A stretch of DNA of 64,000 bases, from assembly GCA_020736575.1 (NCBI GenBank), contig JAGPYM010000021.1:248001-312000 (forward strand), read 5' to 3'. Origin of the DNA: Thelonectria olida (taxonomy: Eukaryota > Ascomycota > Sordariomycetes > Hypocreales > Nectriaceae). Positions within the stretch are counted from its first letter, which is position 1, and each line of letters opens with the position of its first letter. The notes under the pieces are model-generated. The model did not search any database, was not told the DNA's origin, and was given only the letters and a program-made list of their open reading frames with translations. This document shows positions 53,814 to 64,000 of the stretch, piece after piece. The translations under genes and the position numbers were made by a program.

Positions 53814-56740
53814 GGAAATCGAGGAAGCGGCCCGTCTGCAATTGTTGCGCTTTGGGACATGAGTCGGCGAAATGTTGCCTGTATGGATGGAGAACGTGAA
53901 GGTGGGGTAACATGATTGTGAAATCTCCGCCGAATGAGTTGGTCTTGGTGTCATGATGTTGGAGGCGCACGAGTCGTGAAGGGAGGGAAAGTGTGGTATT
54001 GGGGAAGTCAGGATATCGTGAGGTCTGATGATTTCTAGGACAGCTTTATTGATGAAGATGACGGTTGAGACTTGACGAGATATGTTCCTGCTCCTGGCCT
54101 GTCATATTCAAATCACCACTCACATACTCATCGAGTCTGGTAGCTTCATCGAGCCGGTTCATGGCGCGCAAGACCAGAGAGCTCAAGATAGGTTTAAAAG
54201 GTTAGAACCCATCATAATCCTTCTCCATGGGGTGGTGCGGAGGAGAATGCCCCAGTTCAGCTATCTCAAGTGAGGGGAATCCCGGGGATATTACGACAAT
54301 CGTCGTTGAAGTCGCCTAAGGTTGCGATGTGTCTCGCCAGAAGAAATCGTTTGTCAAGAGATTGAACGGCATGGTCTCCGACTTGGCTCCTCATGCATGG
54401 TTGTACTCCATCATCTCCTCACGATGCGCGTCGGGTTTTACTCCTCCAGTTCATATAGTTAGAAGTTCATCCCATGGATATGCAGTTGCAGTCAGATTAT
54501 GAGCACTGGTGTGCAGCGCCTGGCATTTGCACTGAATGGTTATTTTCAACCACATGGGACAGCATAAGCATTGAGATAAGAGCATCAAATGGAGAAAGTT
54601 CTGGCAAATATATCGAAATTGGGCATAGAAGCAGATCAGATCCCCTCGACTGGATATTCAAAACAGCTGGGCCTAAGGCTTCTCCAGGGTAATTTCTCAG
54701 ATATCGCCATCAGATAACGGAAAGCACTCAACAGCCACCTTATACCACGTTTGGCAGGCATCGCGGACAGATATCAACCAAGGACAGTCGCTCGCATGGC
54801 AGTGCCTCACACTCTGATACGGCTAGATAGCAAGACTCCAAATCACGCTCGGAGACAAGGCCGAGGGTCGAGGCTTCGATCAAGATACGGATTTGACTCC
54901 TGATATGGGGTTATCCCAGTGAGCTGTGCGTCCTCCTGTCCAATAGTGTGGTGTTGTTAGCAATGCTTCAAGCTGCGAGCCTGTGCAGGGATTGTCCGGG
55001 CAGGCTATCAACTCCTCGTTCTAGTTGCTAATATCGGGCCTCGACAACAACACCAAAGACCAATCTCGTCAGATATGACACATCGGACGCGCCCCAAAAT
55101 GCTCAAGACTAAAGCCATCCCATCGTCACCAGTCCCCGTTCCACCGAAGACGTGGCGCGACCCCGTGGGGAAGGACATTGGTGCATCGACTATCCCACAC
55201 AGTGTCTAGTAATGAGTATATGGAGCAATGGCGAAATCTTGCTACTTCACCGCTCCACTTCTCACAGGCCAGTGGCTAAGCTTCGCCGGTCAAGGCGACA
55301 GAGACTAACGAGCGAGTTCGGCGAAATATTGCCGTATTGGGCAGAGCAGGGCTGCATTGGATGCTAAGGAGATGCTACCCCGCAGCTAGACTTCATTTTG
55401 AGTCATGGAGGCAGACGGATTGTCTAGCCGCCTGAGATACTACCCGGTACATGAGTACGCTCTTGTATAGTCTTTCATAGCCTGGCGGCAGAGCTTAATT
55501 GGTAGAGCTCTAAATCGGGCTTCAAGTAATACATAGAGCGAACTACCTAGGAAGGCGTATACATCGTGAGCCACACAACCAAACTTTTGTCCAAAGAGCT
55601 GCATTATTTCACCCTAGATAATACGCAAGACCTCACAATTCTTATTACCAGATTGTCGTCATTCTATCAAAGTTAAATACTCATTATGGCATGGTGACTA
55701 CGGCGTTGACTGCTGATGCTCAGTACTATAGATCGACTGTCCTGGAGTAAAAATGATGGTCTTGCACTATTCTAGGATAAATTTGTCCTCGCCAACGCAG
55801 AAGTCAGCTGAAGTTTCGTTAAGGCGTTACCCAAGTCTAGAACTAAGTCGTGAACATGCTAGGATTTGAAATCGGAAGCAGGCCTAGGTTCATCTGATAA
55901 CGTGGTTATTTCTCTAGGTTGTGTTTGGTGATTTATTCATACACATGATGACTGGATACCCTGGAATCGCTGCGACGGCGGTGACTATTAGTCAGCCAGT
56001 CACTTCTCCCTTGTGTGGTCATACTGCCCATATCATCAAAGGCCATTTCTCAGCGCTCCGGTGGGGGATGGCTTCCTATGAAACGTTTTGGGTGACACTT
56101 GTGCAAGGTAAGGAGGATTGTCCTTATGCTCGCCTTCGCCAATTGAAACACATTGACACACAAGCGACCTTGCAACGAACCACGTTGAAGCTTGTCATAG
56201 ATGTAAAATCCTTGGATTGATAAATGCCACGTAATCCTGTCTCACTTAGTACGGGCAAATCGCGGCCCTTTCTGAGAATAATGGCTGAAATTGAAACATG
56301 TAAGCACGCTTGATTCTAGGCTGTGCATTTCGTATTACCACACCAATAGGATGTGGAAAAGATGGGCATTGAAGTTGACCAGATTCTGCCATGGCTTGAG
56401 ACGCGATTGGATCATTTGCATCTTACGGCATGGAAACGCAGCCACAAGATCATACCAATTAAATATCAGATCCCGAGTTTGTTTCCCCATGTGCCACTCT
56501 CTCGGTTCCACTTCCCGGCCCTCCCTGCGTTCCAGCTGAGGCATTCCGAGATGTGGCTTGCAGATCCTTCTGTCGACGTCGAGGATTCTCTTTTACATAA
56601 CAAATCTAGCTCAAGCTGCCACTTTTAAATCTGTACCATGTAATCTGACCTTGAACTTGTTTCATGTCAATGCTCCCGAATAAGTTGCTGCGATACAGGA
56701 CAAAGCCATTCCTGATCCCCGGGTGACGACCACTTCCGCA
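53814..56740. other. Gene-poor region
   Basis: Nearly 3 kb with no supported gene. Frames are under 100 codons, many starting at non-ATG codons, and no motif was recognised. One tRNA-like patch is noted at 55486-55530. Confidence 0.55.
55486..55530 (+). other. tRNA-like patch (A-box and B-box resemblance)
   Basis: GAGCTTAATTGGTAGAGC (55491-55508) resembles a tRNA D-arm/A-box, and GGGCTTCAAGT, about 8 bases later, resembles a B-box. The spacing is far too short for a tRNA and no acceptor or anticodon stem forms. It could be a tRNA-derived SINE relic or chance. Confidence 0.2.
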
Positions 56741-59011
56741 ATGAGTTCAGAATGTGATCCAAGACGATACGAACCGATTCCTCAATCCGAGGCGACCCCG
56801 ATCCAGATCGCTCCGAGACCAGACCCGAGTGTCTCCTCTGACACGACCATCCAAATCGCTCCATCCAGGCCTGCAAGTCCTCCACAGGCTGGCCCTGTAC
56901 GAGGATCCTTGAATCAAAGCTGGTGGCATAGGATTGGATATGGCGGCCTACTTACACTCGTGGCCGGAGCCATCATCATACTCGCCTCTTGCGTTGTCCT
57001 GGTCTTTCTCTGGTGGGGAGCCGACGCCGCGAGGGACCGCCGTGAATCGGAGTTTTGGAAAACTATCGTTTCTCGCGGTTGGGCTCCCAGGGTTGTCACC
57101 ATCTGCTCTGCTACGATACGGACATCAATGGTTCTTCACAGTGGGCTCATTGCCGCTGCCACAGCAGCTCTCATACTAGAAACATCTGGCGCAGCCTTTA
57201 TCGACATGGGCGTCCTCTCCACCGAGAGAGCTTTGAAATCAAGTCCACTGAATATTCTGCCTGCCGCTTTCCGACGATCTTTCAAGGCCGGTCGTTCTGG
57301 ATTGTTTCATTTCCTCATCGTTGCGGCGGCTATCTTGATCGTGCTACTCTCTACCTTCATCTCCACGATTCTCCTCTCCGACTTCGCGACGAGCCGTATC
57401 GCGGCACCAGCGAGTATAAACTCTACAGCCCTAACAATGAACAACACCCAGGCCCGCAATGGCGCAGCATACTGGCAGTCTCAACCCTCAGCAAACTGGC
57501 GGTTCGGAGAAACGAAACTTGGCGAACCTCTCGCTGGGTGGGATGATACCGGTGACACCTATCGTGCACTGCTGCCGATAGGAAGGGCAGAACTGAGAGA
57601 ATCACTAGAACACTACAACGGGCCTGCCGTAGTGCTAAACCTGAGAACCTTTTGTGGGAGCCCCGAATTCAGCGGGACCGAACTGAAATACTTGAGCCAA
57701 CAAGATTCATACCGGGACGGAGGACTGCATTTGTTTGCCAACGGATCAGTGAAGCTTGAACCTGATGGAGAACCTGGAAGAGCTTCAGATTTCGAATTTA
57801 AGTGCGAATTGCAATATATTCGGAGGAACGACTCCTACTCAGCCTGGCCGCTCTCGCTCTGCTACAAGAGCTGGTTCGATTACGGTTTCGAGAAGCTATC
57901 AGATTCCTTGTCTGGCGTGCACCATTCGTTCGGCATGATCACCCTCCTTAACACAAGCTCGGGACTGAGCGAAGTCAAGTTTACACGGGGAGACACACAT
58001 GAGGAAGGGATTGCTTTTTTAATTCCCGATAGTCTGAAGAACCTTACCACCCAAACCGAAGGCGTCTGGACAAAGTTCTACAACCAGAGTGGCTCTGAGA
58101 TGTTCGGCGTCACTACTTGTTTCGTAAACAGGCCGCTGCCCATGATTTACAACGTCACCATTTCAGGACGTAGCATCTCGTCAGAGCCCGCCCTCAACTG
58201 GCGCCGCCTGAGCAACAATGGGGCAATCAAGCAAGTCGGGAAGCAGTTCGGGGCTGGTGTTGAGCCTCGCGATTTTGAAAATCGCGGCATACTGGAACTT
58301 GACATCAAAGATTCGTCACTCTTTCCGAAGGGAGCCAATACGTCAATCTTTCCTAGAGGAGATAATCCGTCCATCTCTGAACAGATGCCCCCAGCCAACG
58401 CATTCTTCTTGTTTGATTCGTTTTATCGGGTCGAGGCGGAGACTCCCACAGGCTCCTCGAGCTCCTGGAGCATGATTGATGAAGACACCATGGCGTATGC
58501 CATGCAATTTAAACTCGCGCATATCGCTCATGCATCACTCTTCCAGAGTATCATACAGAAAACGCTTGATCCTGCCCAGGCTGTACAAGCATTGCACACT
58601 AGACTGTACCAGATGATCTATTATAACTGGCAGAATTACTTTGACGTCACCTACCCTGTCCTGACCGTCCATTCAACCGAGACACTCATACCTGCACAGT
58701 GGACAGGACTCTTTCTTGTGCTAGGCCTAGTTGGCCTACACTTTATTATAGTTGCCATTACAATGGCGCTTTTTGCACATCAAACGCGGTTTTCTGCATT
58801 AGGAGAGACCTGGCAGACCGTCGCGCAGATGGTGTCACCACAGACAAAGCAGACTATCGAGACGGGAGATGCTATGAGAGACAAGGATGTGAAAGAGTGG
58901 GCAAAAGCAACTGGTGTGGACGCTGGGGTGTACTATATAGCGCGGTCTGATGAAAGCGGGAGGGTAGAGATACAACTTCGGGCTAAGGCGGAGGATACGA
59001 CAGCGACTTGA
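56741..59011 (+). CDS. Large multi-pass membrane protein with extracellular domain
   Basis: A single exon from ATG 56741 (the frame extends to 56723 only with GTG), 756 aa. A Pro/Ser-rich, low-complexity N-terminus of about 70 residues, with two copies of IQIAP (PIQIAPRP and TIQIAPSRP), precedes three spans: LLTLVAGAIIILASCVVLVFLW, VLHSGLIAAATAALIL and FHFLIVAAAILIVLLSTFI. The outer domain of about 450 residues has many N-x-S/T sites and several Cys. A last span, LFLVLGLVGLHFIIVAITMAL, and an acidic-basic cytoplasmic tail close the protein. The plan matches the two other large membrane proteins in the window, although sequence identity by eye is low. Function is unknown. Confidence 0.85.
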   Translation: MSSECDPRRYEPIPQSEATPIQIAPRPDPSVSSDTTIQIAPSRPASPPQAGPVRGSLNQSWWHRIGYGGLLTLVAGAIIILASCVVLVFLWWGADAARDRRESEFWKTIVSRGWAPRVVTICSATIRTSMVLHSGLIAAATAALILETSGAAFIDMGVLSTERALKSSPLNILPAAFRRSFKAGRSGLFHFLIVAAAILIVLLSTFISTILLSDFATSRIAAPASINSTALTMNNTQARNGAAYWQSQPSANWRFGETKLGEPLAGWDDTGDTYRALLPIGRAELRESLEHYNGPAVVLNLRTFCGSPEFSGTELKYLSQQDSYRDGGLHLFANGSVKLEPDGEPGRASDFEFKCELQYIRRNDSYSAWPLSLCYKSWFDYGFEKLSDSLSGVHHSFGMITLLNTSSGLSEVKFTRGDTHEEGIAFLIPDSLKNLTTQTEGVWTKFYNQSGSEMFGVTTCFVNRPLPMIYNVTISGRSISSEPALNWRRLSNNGAIKQVGKQFGAGVEPRDFENRGILELDIKDSSLFPKGANTSIFPRGDNPSISEQMPPANAFFLFDSFYRVEAETPTGSSSSWSMIDEDTMAYAMQFKLAHIAHASLFQSIIQKTLDPAQAVQALHTRLYQMIYYNWQNYFDVTYPVLTVHSTETLIPAQWTGLFLVLGLVGLHFIIVAITMALFAHQTRFSALGETWQTVAQMVSPQTKQTIETGDAMRDKDVKEWAKATGVDAGVYYIARSDESGRVEIQLRAKAEDTTAT

Positions 59012-59178
59012 CACTCATATGGACATTTGAACACAAGAACAAAACTAATGACTCAATAAAAGCTCATTCATCATCCCGTTCTCTATTCTGTTCGGACCAA
59101 ACTATTGTTGCATTGGCCATGCCTTCTATACTCAACCAATATCAAACTTGACTTTTCTCCCCTTCACAATCTAGCTAT

Positions 59179-60741
59179 CTAGACAAACTCTCGCCTCCAA
59201 ATCTTAATGGGCAGAGGACCACACACAATGTTGAAAGCCTCAAACCTCTCCAGCTTGAAGCTCGGCGACGCCTCAGCAAACTCATACCTATGAACCAGCG
59301 ACGCCAAAACGATGATCTGCTCAAGATACGAAATGTTGCGCCCGATGCAGCCTCTGGCGCCAGTGCTAAATGGCACAAACAGAGGCTCCATGCGCTTCCG
59401 CTCCTCGGCATCCAGCCATCGGGTCGGGTTGAAGGTCTCCGGGTCAGGGAAGATCTTGGGGTCCCGGTGCGTTGCGTAGATCGTCATGTTGACGCTCGTG
59501 TCGCCGGGAATCCAGTCGTCGAGGATCTGGGCCCCCTCGGTGGGTGTGCGGCGTGGGAGACCGGCGGATGTGGGAGGAATGACGCGGAGTCCTTCATCGA
59601 TGCAAGCGCGGAGGAAGGGAAGATCTTTGACTTTGTCGTAGGGAGCGATGACCTCATCCTCTTCAAGAACAGTGTCAAGCTCGTCACGTAATTGCTTCAT
59701 GTATTGAGGGTGCTTGATCAGCAGATCGAGGACATGTGTAAGGGCAATGGCAGTTGTATCAGCGCCGGCGTTGATAATGGCACCGACTTCAGCCACAATC
59801 TCGCCCCATTCGAGGTTGTTAGGAGTCCCGGTCTTGTCCTCCATCATGCAAGAGAAGAAGTCGTCCAGCTCCTCTCCAGCTTGATACCTCCTCAACCGTT
59901 CGGCGGCTTGATGATAGTATATGTCGTCCCAGCATCTGCCATTCTTCCAAATCTTCTTGTACTTGCTGGGGATCGTCTTGGAGAGCCACTCCATCCAGGG
60001 CCAGAGCTTGTAGTCCCACACAAAGACAGACTGGGCGATGGACTGCTGGTTTTGTGCAAAGCGGTAATTGCCGCGATAGAGAGCGCCGTCGCGCTTCTCA
60101 GCCGTGACTTCATCAGTACCGGTGTCGAGGAGGTCCATCTTAGAAGACAGCGTAATGAAGTTGATGGCTTCAATGGTCCACAAGTTGATCCAGTGATTGA
60201 AGTCGAGATTCACATCAGCAGGCTCGGGAATACTGCCCTTGAGAGGACCGGTGCACTTCTGATCGAAAGCTTTGAAGAGTCTCTCGGTGGTATAGACGAC
60301 CTTGTACTCCCAGTTCTCGAGGTTCTTGATGGCAAAGGCAGCGGAGAGAAGACGGCGCTTGCGGGCGTGATCTGGCTTGTCCACAACGTCAAAGAGGTGA
60401 CGATGAGAGCCGGAGAGGACGACATAGTTGTCATCCTTGATGCACTTGGTGTTGTGTCCGTAAATCTGTTTGACGGCACGCGTGTCACCAAACGACAGCG
60501 AGTTGGGCCCGATCCGCAAGACGGGCTCGCCGGTCTTCTTATGGGCTTCGTACAGGTCTCGCGAGCGAAAGCCCTGCGACGCTAGATAGCAGTGCCTGAG
60601 ATCTGTGACGCCGGAAAGGAAGGCATAGTTAGGATACTTGCGAAGTCCCTTTGGGTCAAGAAAGTATAGAAGAATGGGCTTGAAGATGAGAAAAGTGGCT
60701 GCGATGAAGGTCGCAATGCCAAGTGCGAGATAGCCCAACAT
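59179..60741 (-). CDS. Microsomal cytochrome P450 monooxygenase
   Basis: A single exon from ATG 60739-60741 (upstream frame only from TTG), 520 aa. An N-terminal membrane anchor (LGIATFIAATFLIFKPILLY) is followed by all P450 hallmarks: the C-helix segment HARKRRLLSAAF, I-helix oxygen-binding AGADTTA, K-helix EGLR (ExxR), the FNPTRW meander, and heme loop FSTGARGCIG with the axial ligand at Cys465. It belongs to the fungal class II P450s that need an NADPH-P450 reductase in the ER. Notably, a reductase gene is its divergent neighbour. It resembles enzymes annotated as benzoate 4-monooxygenase-like, but substrate and CYP family cannot be fixed without alignment. Confidence 0.93.
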   Translation of the reverse strand: MLGYLALGIATFIAATFLIFKPILLYFLDPKGLRKYPNYAFLSGVTDLRHCYLASQGFRSRDLYEAHKKTGEPVLRIGPNSLSFGDTRAVKQIYGHNTKCIKDDNYVVLSGSHRHLFDVVDKPDHARKRRLLSAAFAIKNLENWEYKVVYTTERLFKAFDQKCTGPLKGSIPEPADVNLDFNHWINLWTIEAINFITLSSKMDLLDTGTDEVTAEKRDGALYRGNYRFAQNQQSIAQSVFVWDYKLWPWMEWLSKTIPSKYKKIWKNGRCWDDIYYHQAAERLRRYQAGEELDDFFSCMMEDKTGTPNNLEWGEIVAEVGAIINAGADTTAIALTHVLDLLIKHPQYMKQLRDELDTVLEEDEVIAPYDKVKDLPFLRACIDEGLRVIPPTSAGLPRRTPTEGAQILDDWIPGDTSVNMTIYATHRDPKIFPDPETFNPTRWLDAEERKRMEPLFVPFSTGARGCIGRNISYLEQIIVLASLVHRYEFAEASPSFKLERFEAFNIVCGPLPIKIWRREFV

Positions 60742-61594
60742 GATGGCACAGTTGGCAGATATCTGCAATGTCGGAGGGAGTGAAAGTGGTTGAGGCAAAT
60801 CAATGCTGATCTGGATGGAGAAAGACGATGGAATTGTGATCAGAGGGTTCTTATATCTGGCATGACTGCAACCGTAGCAGAATCTGCATCACACACTATC
60901 AACTCTCGTCATCGAGAGAACAACGACTTGTTTCTCCTCGCGTAACACCCCGCGGGGAAGAAGGCCGTGGCGACAGGACTAGAATAGCAACTCTGGGGCA
61001 AGTTTCCCAACTTGTTGAAAGAAGTAAACATATACTAACTCGAGAAAGAAAGAATTCGCCGACCTCAACGTCAGAAATGCCCTCGTGAACTCCAAAAAAG
61101 CATCAAGATGTTATGGCTGCCATACTCAACGTTGGACCTTGACCAATCTGACTGCTCTAAGTGGGTTACCCCTCAGTTGAGGCTATTCACTGCCGTCTCT
61201 AGACGATACTAGTCGTCCAAAGATCTAGATCTCCTCCAAGTCTCACCAAGCTGACTAGATGGTTTCTGGAAAGGCTCCTCCGGGCTCGGCGAAGTATTGC
61301 CTAATTGGGCGCACCCATTCGCAGAGATGGCCGACAAGACGAGAGTGAAATTTGCCACTGTTGATGATTTCGGCGAACTCCTTCTAAAAGTAGAATTTGT
61401 ATGAATTGACAAGAGGCAATGTTCTCCGATGGCTGATGGAAATACTTGCCGGTTTTGCATCGACAAAAACTTCAAACTGAATAGTGGTGTAAATCGAGTT
61501 TTCTATATCAACCGAGAGTTCAACATCTGCCTTGAACTGTCGTAGACATGATTATCTAACTTTCTTGTCTCTGACATTCATCATTCTTTTCAAC
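60742..61594. promoter_or_regulatory. Divergent promoter region of the P450 and its reductase
   Basis: 853 bp separate the two start codons and hold no supported gene. The arrangement permits joint control of the pair; no specific site was recognised with confidence. Confidence 0.45.
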
Positions 61595-63673
61595 ATGGCC
61601 AGTTTTTCTGCACTGCCTGATGCTCCCGCGCAGCTCTTGAGCACTGGGTTCCAGACTCTCTCCAAGAACTTGAACCCCGCAGACTTCGTTCTGCTTCCTT
61701 TGGTTGTTCTCGGCTCTGCCTTTGTCATTAATCGTGGTAGCATCTTGCCTCGATCTGACCCATACTACTACAAATGGTTTGAGCGCCCCCAAGATGCCCT
61801 CGGGGCTCGAGCACAAGTCAAGGCCCGAACTCGAAACATTGCCGAGCTCGTCGAGGAGAGTTCTGCCGACATTGTTGTCTTCTGGGGCTCTCAATCCGGC
61901 ACCGCCGAGGGCTTTGCTCATCGTCTATCGAGAGAGGCTCACCAGCGATTCAAGTTGAAGCCCGTTGTGGCAGACTTGCAAGATTACGACTCAGCCACCA
62001 TCGCCAAGATCTCAGCGTCAACCTTGGTCGTCTTTATCGTCTCTACCTTTGGTGAGGGTGACCCTAGCGACAACGCTCAGGACTTCATCTTCTGGCTGCG
62101 CGATAGCAAGACCAGAGCGTCCATGAAGCAGCTGAAGTTTGCTGCTTTTGGATGTGGCAACTCCAACTACAGATACTACAACAAGACTGTCGACGAAGTG
62201 ACGATGGCAATGGAGAAGTTTGGCGCAACGAAGCTTCTCCCCACTGGGAAGGGAAACGAAGCGACTCGAACCACAGAGGAAGACTTCATGGAGTGGAAAG
62301 AGTCTCTCTTTGCTACTTTGGTATCTCAGCTTGGTCTTTCCGAAGTAGAGCGTGGATATGAGCCTCTCGTCGATGTTGTTGAAGACGCGTCATTGCCTGC
62401 TGACCAGCTTCAACTTGGCCCTCCATTCAACAAAGCTCCCAAGAAGCTGGCAAAGGGTTTGGACATTGTCTCGGTCCCCGTCGTCTCAGACAGAGTTCTC
62501 ACAAACTATCCGACGCAAGACCGCTCATGCATCGAAGTGACGGTTGATTTGACCGAACATGCTCAGGTCAAGTACAAGACTGGCGACCACATTGCCGTGT
62601 GGCCCGAGAACTCCAGCGCCGAAGTGAACCGTCTCCTCGCCATCGTGGGCGTCGAGCAAAAGCGTGACACGCCTATCCGCATCAACCAAAAGTCAGACTA
62701 CGACGAGGTCAAGGTGCCTGCTCTGACTACTGTCGATGCGCTATTCCGATTCTACCTGGAGATTTGCAGCCCAATTCCCCGCGAGACCATCCTCGCTTTG
62801 GCTACCATGGCTCCATCAGCAAGTATCAAGGCAGCCCTCGAACAGATCAGTCACGACAGACAGACATACGCTCTCTTCCTGCAGAACAACTACCTCACTC
62901 TGGCTCGGCTGTTGGAGTACACCCTCACCATCGACGCCTCGGCTTCCTGGACTTCCCTGCCTCTATCCTTCGTTATCGATACTCTACCAACAATGCAGCC
63001 TCGTCTCTACTCCATCGCCAGCTCTCGCATCACATCTCCCCGTCACGTCGCCCTTACTGTCTCAGTCAAACCATCTGAACTTCCTGGTAGTCCCAGCACT
63101 TTGATCCCAGGCCTCTCGAGCACATATCTCTCTACCAAGAAGCACGCCGAAGCGGACAGACTGTTCGTGCAGATCAAGGCTTCCAAGTTCAAGCTCCCCG
63201 TCAACGTTACCATTCCCCTAGTCATGGTTGCTGCAGGAACCGGAATCGCTCCCTTCCGTGCCTTCTTACAAGAACGCGGCCGTCTCAGCTCCGTGGGTCG
63301 GGAAGTTGGGCCGATGATTTTGTTCTTCGGATGCCAGAACGAGGTCGATAACCTGTACAAAGAAGAGCTGGGCGAGCTCATTGCAGGACCGTTAGCCGGA
63401 AAACTCGAGGTTGTCACCGCTTTCTCTCGGGCCAACAAGAAGAAGGTGTATGTTCAGGATATGGTTCAAAAACGACGACAGGATATCGTCCGACTGCTCA
63501 AAGACGAGGACGCAGCCTTTTATATCTGTGGTGCTGCGACAATGGCCAAGGGAGTTAGCCAGGTTTTGACTGAGGCAACTATGGAGATCAATGGATGGCC
63601 TGAGTCTAGGGCTAATGATTGGATGGTGGGTAGGAAGAAGGATAATCGGTGGTTCGAAGACGTCTGGAGTTAG
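61595..63673 (+). CDS. NADPH-cytochrome P450 reductase
   Basis: A single exon from ATG 61595 (the frame continues to 61532 only via TTG), 692 aa, typical of CPRs. After a membrane anchor (FVLLPLVVLGSAFVI) comes the flavodoxin-like FMN domain with FWGSQSGTAEGFAHRL, VSTFGEGDPSDNA and FAAFGCGNSNYRYYN. A connecting domain and FAD domain follow (KTGDHIAVWPEN; PRLYSIASS), then the NADPH-binding half with MVAAGTGIAPFRAFLQER, ILFFGCQ and YICGAATMAKGV. It ends DVWS with the conserved near-terminal Trp. It passes electrons from NADPH to P450s in the ER. The gene is divergent from a P450; it could be the general reductase or a dedicated paralogue. Confidence 0.95.
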   Translation: MASFSALPDAPAQLLSTGFQTLSKNLNPADFVLLPLVVLGSAFVINRGSILPRSDPYYYKWFERPQDALGARAQVKARTRNIAELVEESSADIVVFWGSQSGTAEGFAHRLSREAHQRFKLKPVVADLQDYDSATIAKISASTLVVFIVSTFGEGDPSDNAQDFIFWLRDSKTRASMKQLKFAAFGCGNSNYRYYNKTVDEVTMAMEKFGATKLLPTGKGNEATRTTEEDFMEWKESLFATLVSQLGLSEVERGYEPLVDVVEDASLPADQLQLGPPFNKAPKKLAKGLDIVSVPVVSDRVLTNYPTQDRSCIEVTVDLTEHAQVKYKTGDHIAVWPENSSAEVNRLLAIVGVEQKRDTPIRINQKSDYDEVKVPALTTVDALFRFYLEICSPIPRETILALATMAPSASIKAALEQISHDRQTYALFLQNNYLTLARLLEYTLTIDASASWTSLPLSFVIDTLPTMQPRLYSIASSRITSPRHVALTVSVKPSELPGSPSTLIPGLSSTYLSTKKHAEADRLFVQIKASKFKLPVNVTIPLVMVAAGTGIAPFRAFLQERGRLSSVGREVGPMILFFGCQNEVDNLYKEELGELIAGPLAGKLEVVTAFSRANKKKVYVQDMVQKRRQDIVRLLKDEDAAFYICGAATMAKGVSQVLTEATMEINGWPESRANDWMVGRKKDNRWFEDVWS

Positions 63674-63873
63674 TTCAGTCGTATCAAGTGTAAGGCTGCA
63701 AGGCCAAATTTGGATAAAAAGATCATCGAATAAAGGCTTAAATGGACTTTCATTGCATGGCATTTCTCATAAATACATCACAAGGTACAAACGATATTAC
63801 GCGGCTCTCCTTGCCTCTCTCCAAATGTTCCCAACGTCGACATCATGACAAGTACTTTAGTTCAATATATGGA

Positions 63874-64000
63874 TTAGGTGTGGTTTTCGTAGAGAGGTGG
63901 CATCACGGTAAGATCATATGCCTCGTCAGGTGTCTTCCTCGCGAGATCGGACGCGCGTTTGCGGAGAGAAGCAAAGAAGAGGACACCGAAGCTGACTCCA
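63874..64000 (-). CDS. C-terminal end of a gene continuing beyond the window
   Basis: On the minus strand a frame open from the window edge reads a hydrophobic stretch, GVSFGVLFFASLRKR, then SDLARKTPDEAYDLTVMPP and ends LYENHT before TAA at 63874-63876. It looks like the last membrane span and cytoplasmic tail of a membrane protein. Only about 41 residues are visible, so the family cannot be named. Confidence 0.5.
   Translation of the reverse strand, partial: GVSFGVLFFASLRKRASDLARKTPDEAYDLTVMPPLYENHT

Noticed and set aside
55486..55530. Functional tRNA gene
   Set aside because: No acceptor stem, anticodon stem or correct A-box to B-box spacing.
1..64000. CRISPR array, prophage or bacterial insertion sequence
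   Set aside because: No regularly spaced repeats, no transposase with terminal repeats and eukaryotic gene structure throughout.

Overview
The window reads as nuclear DNA of a filamentous ascomycete (Pezizomycotina, probably Sordariomycetes). It has short GT..AG introns of 50-75 nt with CTAAC/CTGAC-like branch points. Gene families typical of the group are present: Zn2Cys6 and bZIP-DUF3425 regulators, NmrA-like protein, PDR-type ABC-G transporter, fungal P450, F-box/LRR protein, CHAT-TPR and ankyrin-subtilase proteins. I see no bacterial operons, rRNA, CRISPR array or PKS/NRPS backbone gene. Exon joins were made by eye from splice signals and checked for phase.

Layout: 1-972 is the 3' end of an alcohol O-acetyltransferase-like gene. 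2247-3586 is a class III aminotransferase with a one-base frame break. 4271-6371 is a tail-to-tail tyrosine/phenylalanine catabolic pair (fumarylacetoacetase and maleylacetoacetate isomerase). 6992-7852 is a small membrane protein and 9083-9780 a secreted-protein-like gene. 11.2-18.7 kb is a decayed accessory stretch: pseudogene pieces, including one resembling alpha-helical pore-forming proteins, interleaved with an intact F-box protein and a thioesterase.

19.2-25.1 kb is the most interesting part. A fungal gasdermin-like pore-forming protein (minus strand) lies between two putative activating proteases: a TPR-CHAT cysteine protease (plus, convergent) and an ankyrin-repeat/subtilisin-like S8 protease (plus, divergent, sharing a 436-bp promoter region). 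This resembles the het-Q1/het-Q2 gasdermin-protease pair of Podospora anserina, but with two different sensor-like proteases around one effector. It is best read as a candidate regulated-cell-death or allorecognition locus.

27.1-35.0 kb holds a 1470-aa PDR transporter with 10 introns, preceded by CCGCGG/PDRE-like palindromes, then a divergent NmrA-like/bZIP pair. 35.1-37.8 kb is a large membrane protein apparently fused to a Cys-rich ectodomain and interrupted by one in-frame TAG. 38-39.7 kb is AT-rich and decayed. 39.8-53.4 kb holds two Zn2Cys6 regulators, an SDR, an AMID/FSP1-like oxidoreductase, a second large membrane protein and an MFS sugar transporter with CreA-like sites upstream. 53.4-56.7 kb is gene-poor. 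56.7-63.7 kb holds a third large membrane protein and a divergent cytochrome P450/NADPH-P450 reductase pair. The window ends inside a minus-strand gene.
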